Part shown: positions 16,524 through 24,485 of the stretch, in pieces
How the letters are laid out: each line of letters opens with the position of its first letter
Numbering within the stretch: position 1 is the first letter of the stretch
Source of the DNA: Candidatus Omnitrophota bacterium
Lineage (GTDB): Bacteria; Omnitrophota; Gorgyraeia; Duberdicusellales; Duberdicusellaceae
Length of the DNA: 33,946 nt
Assembly (NCBI GenBank): GCA_016932855.1
Contig: JAFGCB010000031.1
Coordinates: forward strand, 1 to 33,946
Reading direction: 5' to 3'
Notes under the pieces: generated by a model
Databases searched by the model: none
What the model was told of the DNA's origin: nothing
Seen by the model: the letters and a program-made list of their open reading frames with translations, nothing else
Program-made: the position numbers and the translations under genes

Positions 16524-17357
16524 CTATAAAATAACTTCGCCTTTGTATACCAGCTTAGCTTCTCCTTCCAACCAAACATCACTTATGCCATTGCCGTCTC
16601 TATTAAAATAAACCTTTAAAACTTCCCCGCTTTTCGTTTTGACCCTAATTATATTCTCGGTCTTGGGTCTTAGGTCTTGGGTCTTTAGTCTTGATATTAT
16701 TGCCGAAGCAACCGTTCCTGTGCCGCAAGCCAAGGTCTCACTCTCTACCCCTCTTTCATAGGTCCTTATTTTTATAGTTTCCTTATCGATAAACTCTACA
16801 AAATTTACGTTTGTGCCTTCCGGTTTAAATTTAGTATCAAACCTTATGGCTCTGCCGATTAAATCCACGTCAATTTTATCCAGGCCTTGAACAAAAATAA
16901 CAACATGGGGAACGCCGGTATTTATAAAATTGACCTTAATGTTTTTACCCAAAACCTTAAGCGGGAAGTCGAGTTTCAAACCAAAAGGTTCAGATAGCTG
17001 TATCTTAAGCCGGTTTTGTTTTTTTACTTCCGCCTTTATTATCCCGGCTTTAGTGTCAAATCTTATGATCTTATTCGGGTGTCGTAATAAAGAAAACCAG
17101 AGGGCGGCACAGCGAGCTCCGTTTCCGCACATCTCTGGCTCTGAACCGTCGGGATTAAAAATCCTCATTTTAAAATCGGCCTTCTTAGAGCGCTCAATCA
17201 CAAGAAGACCATCAGCTCCAATACCAAACTTTCTCTGGCAATACTTTCGAGCCAATTGTTTATAATTTAATCGGGCATCGGGCATCGGGCATCGGGTGTC
17301 GATTAAGATGAAGTCATTGCCTGAAGCCTGAAATTTATAGAACTCTATCTTCCTCAT
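16524..17357 (-). CDS. dapF: Diaminopimelate epimerase with repeat-encoded loops
   Basis: A 277-residue racemase interconverting LL- and meso-diaminopimelate. The two catalytic cysteines are present: C77 in 'MCGNGARCAALW' and C211 in 'ESETLACGTGTVASA'. 'FYKFQASGNDFILID' opens the fold and 'GIGADGLLVIE' follows. Two tandem 7-bp arrays lie inside the reading frame and encode residues about 20-29 ('CPMPDAR') and 222-233 ('RLKTQDLRPKT'). Both fall in positions that are variable loops in the family, so the enzyme is probably functional. I chose ATG 17357, which gives the normal N-terminus; a TTG at 17402 would overlap lysA by 23 nt and add 15 residues not expected for the family. Confidence 0.95.
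   Translation of the reverse strand: MRKIEFYKFQASGNDFILIDTRCPMPDARLNYKQLARKYCQRKFGIGADGLLVIERSKKADFKMRIFNPDGSEPEMCGNGARCAALWFSLLRHPNKIIRFDTKAGIIKAEVKKQNRLKIQLSEPFGLKLDFPLKVLGKNIKVNFINTGVPHVVIFVQGLDKIDVDLIGRAIRFDTKFKPEGTNVNFVEFIDKETIKIRTYERGVESETLACGTGTVASAIISRLKTQDLRPKTENIIRVKTKSGEVLKVYFNRDGNGISDVWLEGEAKLVYKGEVIL
16659..16693. repeat. GGTCTTG heptamer array inside dapF
   Basis: Five contiguous 7-bp units (GGTCTTG, GGTCTTA, GGTCTTG, GGTCTTT, AGTCTTG) lie within dapF. Because 7 is not a multiple of 3, the array reads as a 7-residue-period peptide on the coding strand and keeps the frame open. It lies just after the second catalytic cysteine region. Confidence 0.9.
17271..17298. repeat. TCGGGCA heptamer array inside dapF
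   Basis: Four contiguous 7-bp units, TCGGGCA three times and TCGGGTG once, lie near the 5' end of dapF and encode the loop between the first strand and the 'YKQLARKYC' helix. The unit is GC-rich compared with the flanking sequence. Confidence 0.9.
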
Positions 17358-17379
17358 AGTTTTTAAAATTGCAGGATTG

Positions 17380-18636
17380 CTAGAGAAGAATTTCTTTACC
17401 AACTAAATCTCTGCAGTCTTCTCTCTTTCGAATAAGGTAAGCTCTATTCTTCTTGACCAGCACTTCAGCTGCCTTCGGCCGGGAATTATAATTTGAAGAC
17501 ATAGAAAAGCTGTATGCTCCCGCTCCCATTACTGCCAGAAAATCTCCTTCGGCTACATCCAATTTTCTATCTTTTCCTAAAAAATCCCCGCTTTCGCATA
17601 CAGGTCCCACCACATCCGCCTTCCTTGTGACTTTGTAACCTTGTGACCTTGTGACCTTTTTTGCCGGGACAATCTTATGATAGGCTCCATACAAGGCCGG
17701 CCTTATTAAATCGTTCATAGCCGCATCCACCACTATAAATCTTTTGGATGGATTTTCCTTAATATACAGAACTTTAGTAACTAAAATTCCGGCGTTACCC
17801 ACGATAAACCGGCCCGGCTCTAAGATTATTTTAAGACCTTTTTCTTTAAGAAAAGGCAAGGCCTTACCGGAAAATTCCTGGGCGGTCTGAGGCTTCTCCC
17901 TATCATATATTATGCCTAAGCCTCCGCCGATATTAAAATACGTAATTTTTATATTTTTCTTGTTAAGCTCTTTAAAAAGCTTTAAGATTTTTTTTATGGC
18001 TTTGATAAAAGGTCCCACCTGAATAATCTGTGAACCGATATGTATATGGACTCCTACTATATTAAGATTCGGATAGTTGTCGCGCTTAAGAAAAACTTTC
18101 CGGGCCGAGCCTATCTCAATCCCAAACTTAGTCTCCTTCCTGCCGGTGGTAATATATTTATGCGTCTTAGGATTAATATCGGGATTTATCCTCAAAGCCA
18201 CGTCCACTTTTTTCCCAAGATTTCCGGCTATTGCATTGATCTGCGCCAGCTCCGATAAGGATTCCACATTAAACATAAGAATTCCTAGTTTTATAGCCTG
18301 TTTTATCTCTTCAGCGGTCTTTCCCACGGAAGCATAAACTATTTTTTTAGGGCTGCACCCGGCACGCATGGCCCTATAAAGCTCGCCTGCCGATACAATA
18401 TCTAAACCCGCTCCCCTGGATACCAAAGATTTTAAAATTGAAATATTGGAATTGGCTTTTACCGAATAGCATATTAAAGGACTGACAGCTTTGAATGCCT
18501 TCTTTATCTTGTCGAAATGCTCCCTTAAAGTCCTCTGGCTGTATACATATAAAGGCGTGCCGAATCTTTTGGCTAAATCCTCTACCTGTACATCTTCGCA
18601 ATAAAGATATTTTCCTTTAAGCTTAAAATAATGCAT
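17380..18636 (-). CDS. lysA: Diaminopimelate decarboxylase
   Basis: A 418-residue fold-III PLP enzyme forming lysine from meso-diaminopimelate. The PLP lysine is K60 in 'CYSVKANSN'. Also visible are 'HIHIGSQI' (about residues 197-204), 'GGGLGIIY', 'EPGRFIVGNAGIL' and the substrate-site cysteine C347 in 'GPVCESGDFL'. An in-frame array of four 8-bp units encodes 'VTRSQGYKVTR' (residues 328-338), a loop just before 'DVVGPVCESGD' where family members vary. The gene starts one base after the argH stop, so it is coupled to the arginine block. Confidence 0.96.
   Translation of the reverse strand: MHYFKLKGKYLYCEDVQVEDLAKRFGTPLYVYSQRTLREHFDKIKKAFKAVSPLICYSVKANSNISILKSLVSRGAGLDIVSAGELYRAMRAGCSPKKIVYASVGKTAEEIKQAIKLGILMFNVESLSELAQINAIAGNLGKKVDVALRINPDINPKTHKYITTGRKETKFGIEIGSARKVFLKRDNYPNLNIVGVHIHIGSQIIQVGPFIKAIKKILKLFKELNKKNIKITYFNIGGGLGIIYDREKPQTAQEFSGKALPFLKEKGLKIILEPGRFIVGNAGILVTKVLYIKENPSKRFIVVDAAMNDLIRPALYGAYHKIVPAKKVTRSQGYKVTRKADVVGPVCESGDFLGKDRKLDVAEGDFLAVMGAGAYSFSMSSNYNSRPKAAEVLVKKNRAYLIRKREDCRDLVGKEILL
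17624..17655. repeat. CTTGTGAC octamer array inside lysA
   Basis: Four contiguous 8-bp units (CTTGTGAC, TTTGTAAC, CTTGTGAC, CTTGTGAC) lie in the lysA reading frame. They encode a short basic loop and do not disturb the catalytic motifs on either side. Confidence 0.9.
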
Positions 18637-18637
18637 C

Positions 18638-20035
18638 CTATTTATTTTTACGGGTTTTCTTCTTGGGAAGTCTTCGAGATATCATCTTATGCTGAGGCAA
18701 AGATTTCTTTGATGAGACTGCGTAATGCGGATTCATGATCCTTAAAATGCTTTTATGATCTAATTTTTTATGGAAGCTCTTTAAGATCCTGTCGGGTATA
18801 TCCTTAATTTTTGTCTTCTTATCTTCCGAATATTGCACAAGCTTACCTACTAAATCATGAGCTTGCTTAAAGCTGACCCCCTGGTAAACCAGAAATTCCG
18901 CAAGTTCAGTGGCATATAAACTTTCATCACACAGAGCTTTGCTTATGCTGTCTTTTTTAAGACCAATCTTTTTCACAAACTTGGCCATAATCTTCAATTC
19001 ATCCTTAACTGTCTCAGTCGAAGAAAACAAGGGCTCTTTATCAAGCTGCATGTCCCTATTATAGGCAAGCGGCAGGCCCTTCATGGTAGTTAATACTGAA
19101 GTTAAATTTCCGTAGATTCTGCCGGTTAAACCTCTTACAAGCTCTAAGAAATCGGGATTCTTTTTGTGAGGCATTAAGCTTGAACCTGTGCAAAATTCCT
19201 CAGGAAGCTGGAAAAAATCAAATTCTTTACTGGCATAAAGTATGAAATCTTCGGCAAGCCGCGATAAATGCATTTGAGTAATCGCCAAAATGCTTAAAAA
19301 TTCAAGAATAAAGTCTCTGTCGGAAACATTATCTAAAGCGTTCTCCAGGGGCTTTATTTTGCCGGCTCTTATGTCCTGCTTGAAAAACTCTTTTATAGCC
19401 TCCTTGTAGTTTTTTCTGCTGATAGAACTTCCGGCTAGGGCTCCGGCGCCTATATACGCAAACAGGTTATTGCAGAATCTCTCCATTCTCTCATCGTCTC
19501 TTTCAAACATCCTGTTAAAGGCCATTATATAAACCATAAAAGAGACCGCCTGGGCCCGCTGGGTGTGGGTATAGCCCACGATAAATTGGCCTTCGTTCTT
19601 TTGAGCAAGAAAAAACAGGTTTGCGATAAGATTTATAATCAACTTTCCTATTGCCAGGCCGTTCTCCAGACAATACCACTTCTCGTCAAAGACTATCTGA
19701 TCGTTTCTTGATCTTAGGCTATGCAATTTATAAGCGAGTTTACCTAGTTTTTTCTCCACCCGATTCTGTATCTCTGTATGGACGTCCTCGGATCTTAAAT
19801 CAGGCTTAAATTTATCCGTCTTTACATCTTTCAAGATCTCGCCTAAGGCCTTTACCAGCTTAAGCGATTCGCCCGAAGAAAGAATGCCCACCTTTTCCAA
19901 AGCCACTACGTGAATAAGAGAATACATTATATCGTATTTAGCCAATTTATAATCGTAGTGGATTGACTTCGAGAACTCCTCAAAATCCTTATCTGTCTTC
20001 TTCTTAAATCTTCCTCCCCACAGTTTATTGCTCAT
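18638..20035 (-). CDS. argH: Argininosuccinate lyase
   Basis: A 465-residue member of the fumarase/aspartase superfamily that splits argininosuccinate into arginine and fumarate. It opens 'LWGGRFKKKTDKDFEEFSKSI' (residues 5-25) and has 'EDVHTEIQNRVEKKLG', 'SLRSRNDQI', 'YTHTQRAQAVSF' and the signature loop 'GSSLMPHKKNPDFLEL', where the usual GSSxMPQKKNP carries His for Gln. The C-terminus is a strongly basic tail (about the last 20 residues) beyond the usual domain. The ATG has AGGAG 6 nt upstream. It is the last arginine gene before the lysine block. Confidence 0.95.
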   Translation of the reverse strand: MSNKLWGGRFKKKTDKDFEEFSKSIHYDYKLAKYDIMYSLIHVVALEKVGILSSGESLKLVKALGEILKDVKTDKFKPDLRSEDVHTEIQNRVEKKLGKLAYKLHSLRSRNDQIVFDEKWYCLENGLAIGKLIINLIANLFFLAQKNEGQFIVGYTHTQRAQAVSFMVYIMAFNRMFERDDERMERFCNNLFAYIGAGALAGSSISRKNYKEAIKEFFKQDIRAGKIKPLENALDNVSDRDFILEFLSILAITQMHLSRLAEDFILYASKEFDFFQLPEEFCTGSSLMPHKKNPDFLELVRGLTGRIYGNLTSVLTTMKGLPLAYNRDMQLDKEPLFSSTETVKDELKIMAKFVKKIGLKKDSISKALCDESLYATELAEFLVYQGVSFKQAHDLVGKLVQYSEDKKTKIKDIPDRILKSFHKKLDHKSILRIMNPHYAVSSKKSLPQHKMISRRLPKKKTRKNK

Positions 20036-20208
20036 GGATAACTCCTAACGTTATCGGCGTAAGGACTACAAGAGATATAAGGGTCTCAAGGATTATGCGG
20101 GTTATAAAAAAAATTGTCCCCTCTAACCCTTTTATCCCCTTTATCCCTTTTAACCCTTATTACTTTATTAACAGGGTTTTTTATCCCTGCAAAGAAAGTT
20201 TGTCAATT
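20036..20208. repeat. argG-argH spacer with 9-bp CCCTTT-type array
   Basis: This 173-bp spacer contains four 9-bp units at 20125-20160 (AACCCTTTT, ATCCCCTTT, ATCCCTTTT, AACCCTTAT). It is followed by a short AACCCT...AGGGTT dyad with a T-run on the plus strand. The unit resembles that of the array at 27881-27935. No small gene is visible. Confidence 0.7.
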
Positions 20209-21381
20209 CTATTTACCCAAATAAGGCATGGAGAAGACATCGATAAAACCTTTAGCCAAATTTCTATCGAACTTGTCCTTCTCTCCGTATGTAGCCAATT
20301 CTTTTTTATACAAAGAATTAGGAGAACTTCTTTTGGCAACGATTATATTTGCCTTACAGAGCTTTAAGGTAATCTTTCCTGAAAGCTTTTGCTGAGTCAT
20401 ATCCACCAGGCTGTCCAGGGCTTTTTTAAGAGGCGAAAACCATAATCCTTGATAGACAAGCTGGGCATACTCAAGAGACAATAATTCTTTGAAATATAAG
20501 GTCTTTTTATCTAAGACCAGGCTCTCAAGCTCTCTGTGGGCAGCGTAAAGAATCCAGGCAGCCGGCGCCTCATATACTTCCCTTGATTTTATGCCTACTG
20601 TTCTGTCTTCAATTAAATCAGTCCTTCCGATAGAGTGTTTTCCGCCAATCTTATTGAGCACCTCGATAAGAGTGACTAAATCAAAAGGTTTTGAATCTAA
20701 GGAAACGGGCTTACCTTTGTTAAATCCTATTGTTATATACTGGGGCTTGCCCGGGGCTTTATCCAGACTCCTGGTAAGGCTGAACACATCCTCTTTTGGT
20801 TCATTGTCTAAATCCTCCAGCCTGCCAGCCTCAATACTTACACCCCAGATATTCTGGTCAATACTGTAAGGCTTAATCCTGGTTGTTTTAATCGGGATCT
20901 TTTTCTTCTTGGCGTAATCAATCTCAGACTCTCTGGAACTAAGCGACCATTCTCTTAAAGGGGCGATTATATTTAATTCCGGATTTAATATCTTGCTGCT
21001 TACCTCAAACCTTACCTGGTCATTGCCCTTAGCCGAACAGCCATGAGCAATGTAAGAAGACTTCTCTTTCCTGGCAACATCCACCAGATGTTTAGCGATC
21101 AAGGGTCTGCCTAAGGCAGTAGACAAAACATATTTTCCTTGATATACGGCCTGGGCTTTTAAACAAGGTAAAATATAATCATCGGCGAATTCTTTCCGTA
21201 GGTCTTTTATATAAATCTTGGAAGCTCCGCTTTTTAAAGCTCTCTTCTTTAAGTCCGAAGGAGAAAATTCGCTTCCCAGATTAGCCGAAAAACAGACTAC
21301 TTCAAAACCTCTATCTTTAAGCCAGGACAGACAACAGGAAGTATCCAATCCTCCTGAATATGCTAAAACTACTTTCTTCAT
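20209..21381 (-). CDS. argG: Argininosuccinate synthase
   Basis: A 390-residue ATP-dependent ligase joining citrulline and aspartate. The N-type ATP pyrophosphatase motif is 'VLAYSGGLDTSCCLSWL' (residues 5-21). Also present are 'STALGRPLIAKHLVDVA', 'AHGCSAKGNDQVRFE' and 'GVSIEAGRLEDLDNEP'. Length is normal. The ATG overlaps the argF stop by 4 nt (translational coupling) and has a G-rich ribosome binding site (AAGGGGGG). Confidence 0.96.
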   Translation of the reverse strand: MKKVVLAYSGGLDTSCCLSWLKDRGFEVVCFSANLGSEFSPSDLKKRALKSGASKIYIKDLRKEFADDYILPCLKAQAVYQGKYVLSTALGRPLIAKHLVDVARKEKSSYIAHGCSAKGNDQVRFEVSSKILNPELNIIAPLREWSLSSRESEIDYAKKKKIPIKTTRIKPYSIDQNIWGVSIEAGRLEDLDNEPKEDVFSLTRSLDKAPGKPQYITIGFNKGKPVSLDSKPFDLVTLIEVLNKIGGKHSIGRTDLIEDRTVGIKSREVYEAPAAWILYAAHRELESLVLDKKTLYFKELLSLEYAQLVYQGLWFSPLKKALDSLVDMTQQKLSGKITLKLCKANIIVAKRSSPNSLYKKELATYGEKDKFDRNLAKGFIDVFSMPYLGK

Positions 21382-22301
21382 ATCTTGCCCCCCTTAAAAA
21401 GCCAAGTCAAAATTGCTTTCTGGACATAGAGCCTATTCTCGGCCTGCTTGAAAACTATTGAGTTCTTACCGTCAATTACCTCATCGGTTATCTCTTCGCC
21501 CCTATGAGCGGGAAGGCAATGTAAAACAAGACAACCTTTATCGGCTAACTTAAGAATCTGGGAATTTATTTGAAACCTTCTAAAAGCTTTTTTTCTTGCA
21601 TCTTGCTCTTTTTCCTTACCCATTGAAACCCATACGTCAGTATACAGGACATCGCTGTCTTCGGCTGCCTGCCTGGGATTATTAGTAAAGCAGATGACGG
21701 CCTTTGTTTTTTCCGCCAACCCCAGAACCTCTTTGGTTATGTTCTTATTCGGCTCATACCCCGGGGGTGTAGCCACAACAAGATTCATGCCCAATATACA
21801 AGCACCGATCATGATAGAATTACAAACATTATTGCCGTCTCCGATAAAAGCGACCTTAAGCTTCTTAAGATTTTTCTTCCTCTCATATATAGTATATAAA
21901 TCGCTTAAGGCCTGAGCCGGATGTAAAAGATCGGTCAAACCGTTTACAACCGGAATTTGCGAATTTTTCGCAAATTCAAGCAAGGTATTATGCGAAAATG
22001 TTCTCAAAATCATCCCGTCTAAATAGCCCGATAAGGTCCGGGCTATATCTGCTACGGTCTCTCTTTCTCCCAGCTGAACTTCCCGGCCGGAAAGATACAA
22101 CGCCATGCCGCCTAGCTGGTTAATCCCCACCTGAAAAGAAACCTTTGTTCTTAAAGAAGGTTTCTCAAACAAAAGCCCGATGTGCTTGCCAGAAAGAACT
22201 TTGGAGAATTTAGAAGGATTGTTCTTTATCTTCTGCGTAAGATTAAAGATGGCGTAGATATCCTTATCTTTGAATTCTTTTAATGATATAAAGTGCTTCA
22301 T
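21378..22301 (-). CDS. argF: Ornithine carbamoyltransferase
   Basis: A 307-residue transcarbamylase forming citrulline. The carbamoyl-phosphate loop is 'EKPSLRTKVSFQVG' (SLRT at residues 49-52, for the usual STRT). 'HPAQALSDLYT' (HPxQxLxD) and the ornithine-site 'HCLPAHRGEEI' near residue 258 are intact. The HCLPAxRG motif separates it from aspartate and N-acetylornithine transcarbamylases. It belongs to the continuous argCJBDFGH set. Confidence 0.96.
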   Translation of the reverse strand: MKHFISLKEFKDKDIYAIFNLTQKIKNNPSKFSKVLSGKHIGLLFEKPSLRTKVSFQVGINQLGGMALYLSGREVQLGERETVADIARTLSGYLDGMILRTFSHNTLLEFAKNSQIPVVNGLTDLLHPAQALSDLYTIYERKKNLKKLKVAFIGDGNNVCNSIMIGACILGMNLVVATPPGYEPNKNITKEVLGLAEKTKAVICFTNNPRQAAEDSDVLYTDVWVSMGKEKEQDARKKAFRRFQINSQILKLADKGCLVLHCLPAHRGEEITDEVIDGKNSIVFKQAENRLYVQKAILTWLFKGGKI

Positions 22302-22333
22302 TCTATTTAGAATAGTAATCAGAAACCGAATAG

Positions 22334-23509
22334 CTAGACAAATTCTTTCAAGGCTTTCTCTAAAATGCTTAATCCCTTAAGTAAAGTGGATCTGTCAATA
22401 TTTAATGCCGGCATAATCCTTAAAACCGTATTATGGGTAAAGTTGATAATCAACTTATTTTTTAAAGCTTCTTGAAATACGGGCTTGGCATCTATCGTAA
22501 GCTCTAATGCCCACATAAGGCCAAGACCTCTTACCTCTTTTATAATACCAAATTTATCTTTAAATTCATAAAGTTTTTCCTTTAAGATTGCTCCCTGCCT
22601 GTTTACATTGTCTAATATTTTCTCTTGTTTTATGACCTTAAAAACCTCAAGCGCTACTCTCGTAGCCAAGGGGCTTCCTCCGAAAGTTGAGGCATGCATT
22701 CCCGGCCCAAGGACTTTAGAGAATTTTTCTTTTACGACAAAGCTGGAGACGGGAAAGCCCGCCCCTAGTCCTTTAGATAAAGCAAATACGTCAGGCTCAA
22801 CTCCATAATTTTGAAAACAAAACATCTTGCCTGTCCGCGCCATGCCGGTCTGAACCTCATCAAAAATCAAAAGAATATCATTCGCCGTACAAAATTTTCT
22901 TAGATTAAGAAAATAATCTTTAGGGGCTGTATTAACCCCTCCTTCTCCCTGTATCGGCTCTAGTATTACAGCGACTGTCTTCTTGGAAACTTTCTTTTTA
23001 AAACTTTCAAAATCTCCGAATTTAGCTACCTTTATCGGCTTAAGCAAGGGCCTAAAGGCAAACTGATATTTCTTCTGAGCCGTACAGGATAAAGCCCCTA
23101 GAGTCCTTCCATGAAAGGAATTCTCCATACAGATAATCTCGGTCCTCTTGTTTTGGCTACCGTAAGCCCTGGCTAATTTTAAAGCCCCTTCAACAGCCTC
23201 AGCTCCGGAATTAGCAAAAAATACCTTGCCTTTAAAAGCCTCATTTATAATCCGTTTTGCTAAAAGAGCTTGATAGGGCTGATATAAGTTATTAGGCACA
23301 TGAACTAGCTCTTTAGACTGAAGAGATAAAATCTTTGCTATCTTGGAATGAGAATGGCCTAAAATATCCACGCCCCAGCCAGGAAATAAATCCAGAAATT
23401 TATTACCCTTGTCATCCCATAAAAAACTACCCTTGCCTTTTATAAAAACAGGGCCCACCCGGGTGTAAGTGTTTAATACGTATTGTTTGTATAATTTTTT
23501 TATGTCCAT
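22334..23509 (-). CDS. argD: Acetylornithine aminotransferase
   Basis: A 391-residue class III PLP aminotransferase that converts N-acetylglutamate semialdehyde to N-acetylornithine. Motifs: 'FANSGAEAVEGALKLAR' (residues 98-114), 'SFHGRTLGAL', 'LEPIQGEGGV', 'IFDEVQTGMARTG' and the PLP lysine K246 in 'ALSKGLGAGFPVS'. It also may serve as succinyl-DAP aminotransferase in other bacteria, but with DapL present that role is not needed here. Confidence 0.95.
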   Translation of the reverse strand: MDIKKLYKQYVLNTYTRVGPVFIKGKGSFLWDDKGNKFLDLFPGWGVDILGHSHSKIAKILSLQSKELVHVPNNLYQPYQALLAKRIINEAFKGKVFFANSGAEAVEGALKLARAYGSQNKRTEIICMENSFHGRTLGALSCTAQKKYQFAFRPLLKPIKVAKFGDFESFKKKVSKKTVAVILEPIQGEGGVNTAPKDYFLNLRKFCTANDILLIFDEVQTGMARTGKMFCFQNYGVEPDVFALSKGLGAGFPVSSFVVKEKFSKVLGPGMHASTFGGSPLATRVALEVFKVIKQEKILDNVNRQGAILKEKLYEFKDKFGIIKEVRGLGLMWALELTIDAKPVFQEALKNKLIINFTHNTVLRIMPALNIDRSTLLKGLSILEKALKEFV

Positions 23510-23517
23510 TATTTCTA

Positions 23518-23570
23518 AGCGTTCAGCGGTTAGCGGATAGCGTCTAGTAAAATTCGCTATACCCTATACG
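23518..23570. repeat. AGCGGTT heptamer array with inverted half, argB-argD spacer
   Basis: Units AGCGTTC, AGCGGTT, AGCGGAT and AGCGTCT stand head-to-tail at 23518-23545 with a 7-bp period. CGCTATACCCTATACGCTAT-type sequence in the opposite orientation follows at about 23555-23573, so the spacer can fold on itself. The array fills the gap between the two genes. Confidence 0.8.
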
Positions 23571-24422
23571 CTATTTAACTATTTCTGTGCCGATGCCTTC
23601 GTCAGTAAATATCTCAAGCAAGAGCGCGTGGGGGATTTTCGCGTCGATGATATGAACTTTCCTTGTTCCTTTCTCTATTGCTGATATCCCCGCTAAAACC
23701 TTAGGTATCATACCGCTGGAAATAACCTTGCTTTTTATAAGCTCCTCTATCTCGGAATCCCTTACGCTTGATATCAAAGAATTCCTGTCAGAGGGGTCTC
23801 TCATTACGCCCCTTACGTCAGTAAGCAGCACCAGCTTCTCCGCGCCTAATTTAGAAGAAATAAACGAAGCGGCCTCATCGGCATTAATGTTATAGGCTGT
23901 GTGCTTTGAGTCCCTGCCCATGGGAGAAACTACTACAATATGATTTTCTTCTATAAGCCTTCTAAACTTATCAAGATTAATATTTACAATACCTCCGACA
24001 AAGCCTAAATCGATCTTTGCTTTCTTCTTTTCGGCATAGATTAAATCATCTTTGCCGTTTAAGCCCGCGCTCTTGGCGCCCAGGGCGGATATTTCCTCTA
24101 CAATCATCTTATTTAATTTTAAAAGTTCATCTTCAACCACTCCCAGCGTATCGGCGTTGGTAATACGGATGCCTTCATAAAACTCGGATTTTATGCTGAG
24201 CTCTTTGAATCTCTCTGTAATATTCGGCCCGCCCCCGTGGACCAAAACCACGTTTATCCCCATAAAGTAAAGAAATACTATGTCCTCAAGAACGCTGGCC
24301 CTTATGCTCTCCTCAAAAAGGATAGAACCTCCGTATTTTATTACAAAAGTATTTCTCCTAAATTTCTTTATATAGGGCAAAGCCTCGATTAAAACATCCG
24401 CTTTCTTGATTGCTTCTTCCAT
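23571..24422 (-). CDS. argB: Acetylglutamate kinase
   Basis: A 283-residue amino-acid kinase that phosphorylates N-acetylglutamate. It has 'FVIKYGGSILFEES' (about residues 26-39), 'NVVLVHGGGPNI', 'GLNGKDDLI', 'NINADEAASFISSKLGAEKLVLLTDVRGV' and 'SGMIPKVLAGISAIEKG'. The N-terminal helix preceding the core ('KKADVLIEALPYIKKFRRN') is the type associated with arginine-inhibited hexameric kinases, so feedback control by arginine is likely. That is inference from family knowledge. Confidence 0.96.
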   Translation of the reverse strand: MEEAIKKADVLIEALPYIKKFRRNTFVIKYGGSILFEESIRASVLEDIVFLYFMGINVVLVHGGGPNITERFKELSIKSEFYEGIRITNADTLGVVEDELLKLNKMIVEEISALGAKSAGLNGKDDLIYAEKKKAKIDLGFVGGIVNINLDKFRRLIEENHIVVVSPMGRDSKHTAYNINADEAASFISSKLGAEKLVLLTDVRGVMRDPSDRNSLISSVRDSEIEELIKSKVISSGMIPKVLAGISAIEKGTRKVHIIDAKIPHALLLEIFTDEGIGTEIVK

Positions 24423-24448
24423 ATTCCCTCACTTCTTTAATCAACACT

Positions 24449-24483
24449 CGGTACGCAGTACTCAGTACGCGGTACTCAGTACT
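24449..24483. repeat. GTAC heptamer array between argJ and argB
   Basis: Five contiguous 7-bp units (CGGTACG, CAGTACT, CAGTACG, CGGTACT, CAGTACT), preceded by a degenerate sixth (CAACACT at 24442). They are the reverse complements of the units in the array upstream of dapA at 16476-16517. Confidence 0.85.
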
Positions 24484-24485
24484 CT

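Noticed and set aside
16476-17655. Possible CRISPR array from the repeated units
   Set aside because: The units are 7-8 bp and contiguous, with no unique spacers of 25-40 bp and no cas genes in the window.
20101-20175. Terminator between argG and argH
   Set aside because: The AACCCT/AGGGTT stem is only 6 bp and its T-run follows on the plus strand, against the direction of these genes.
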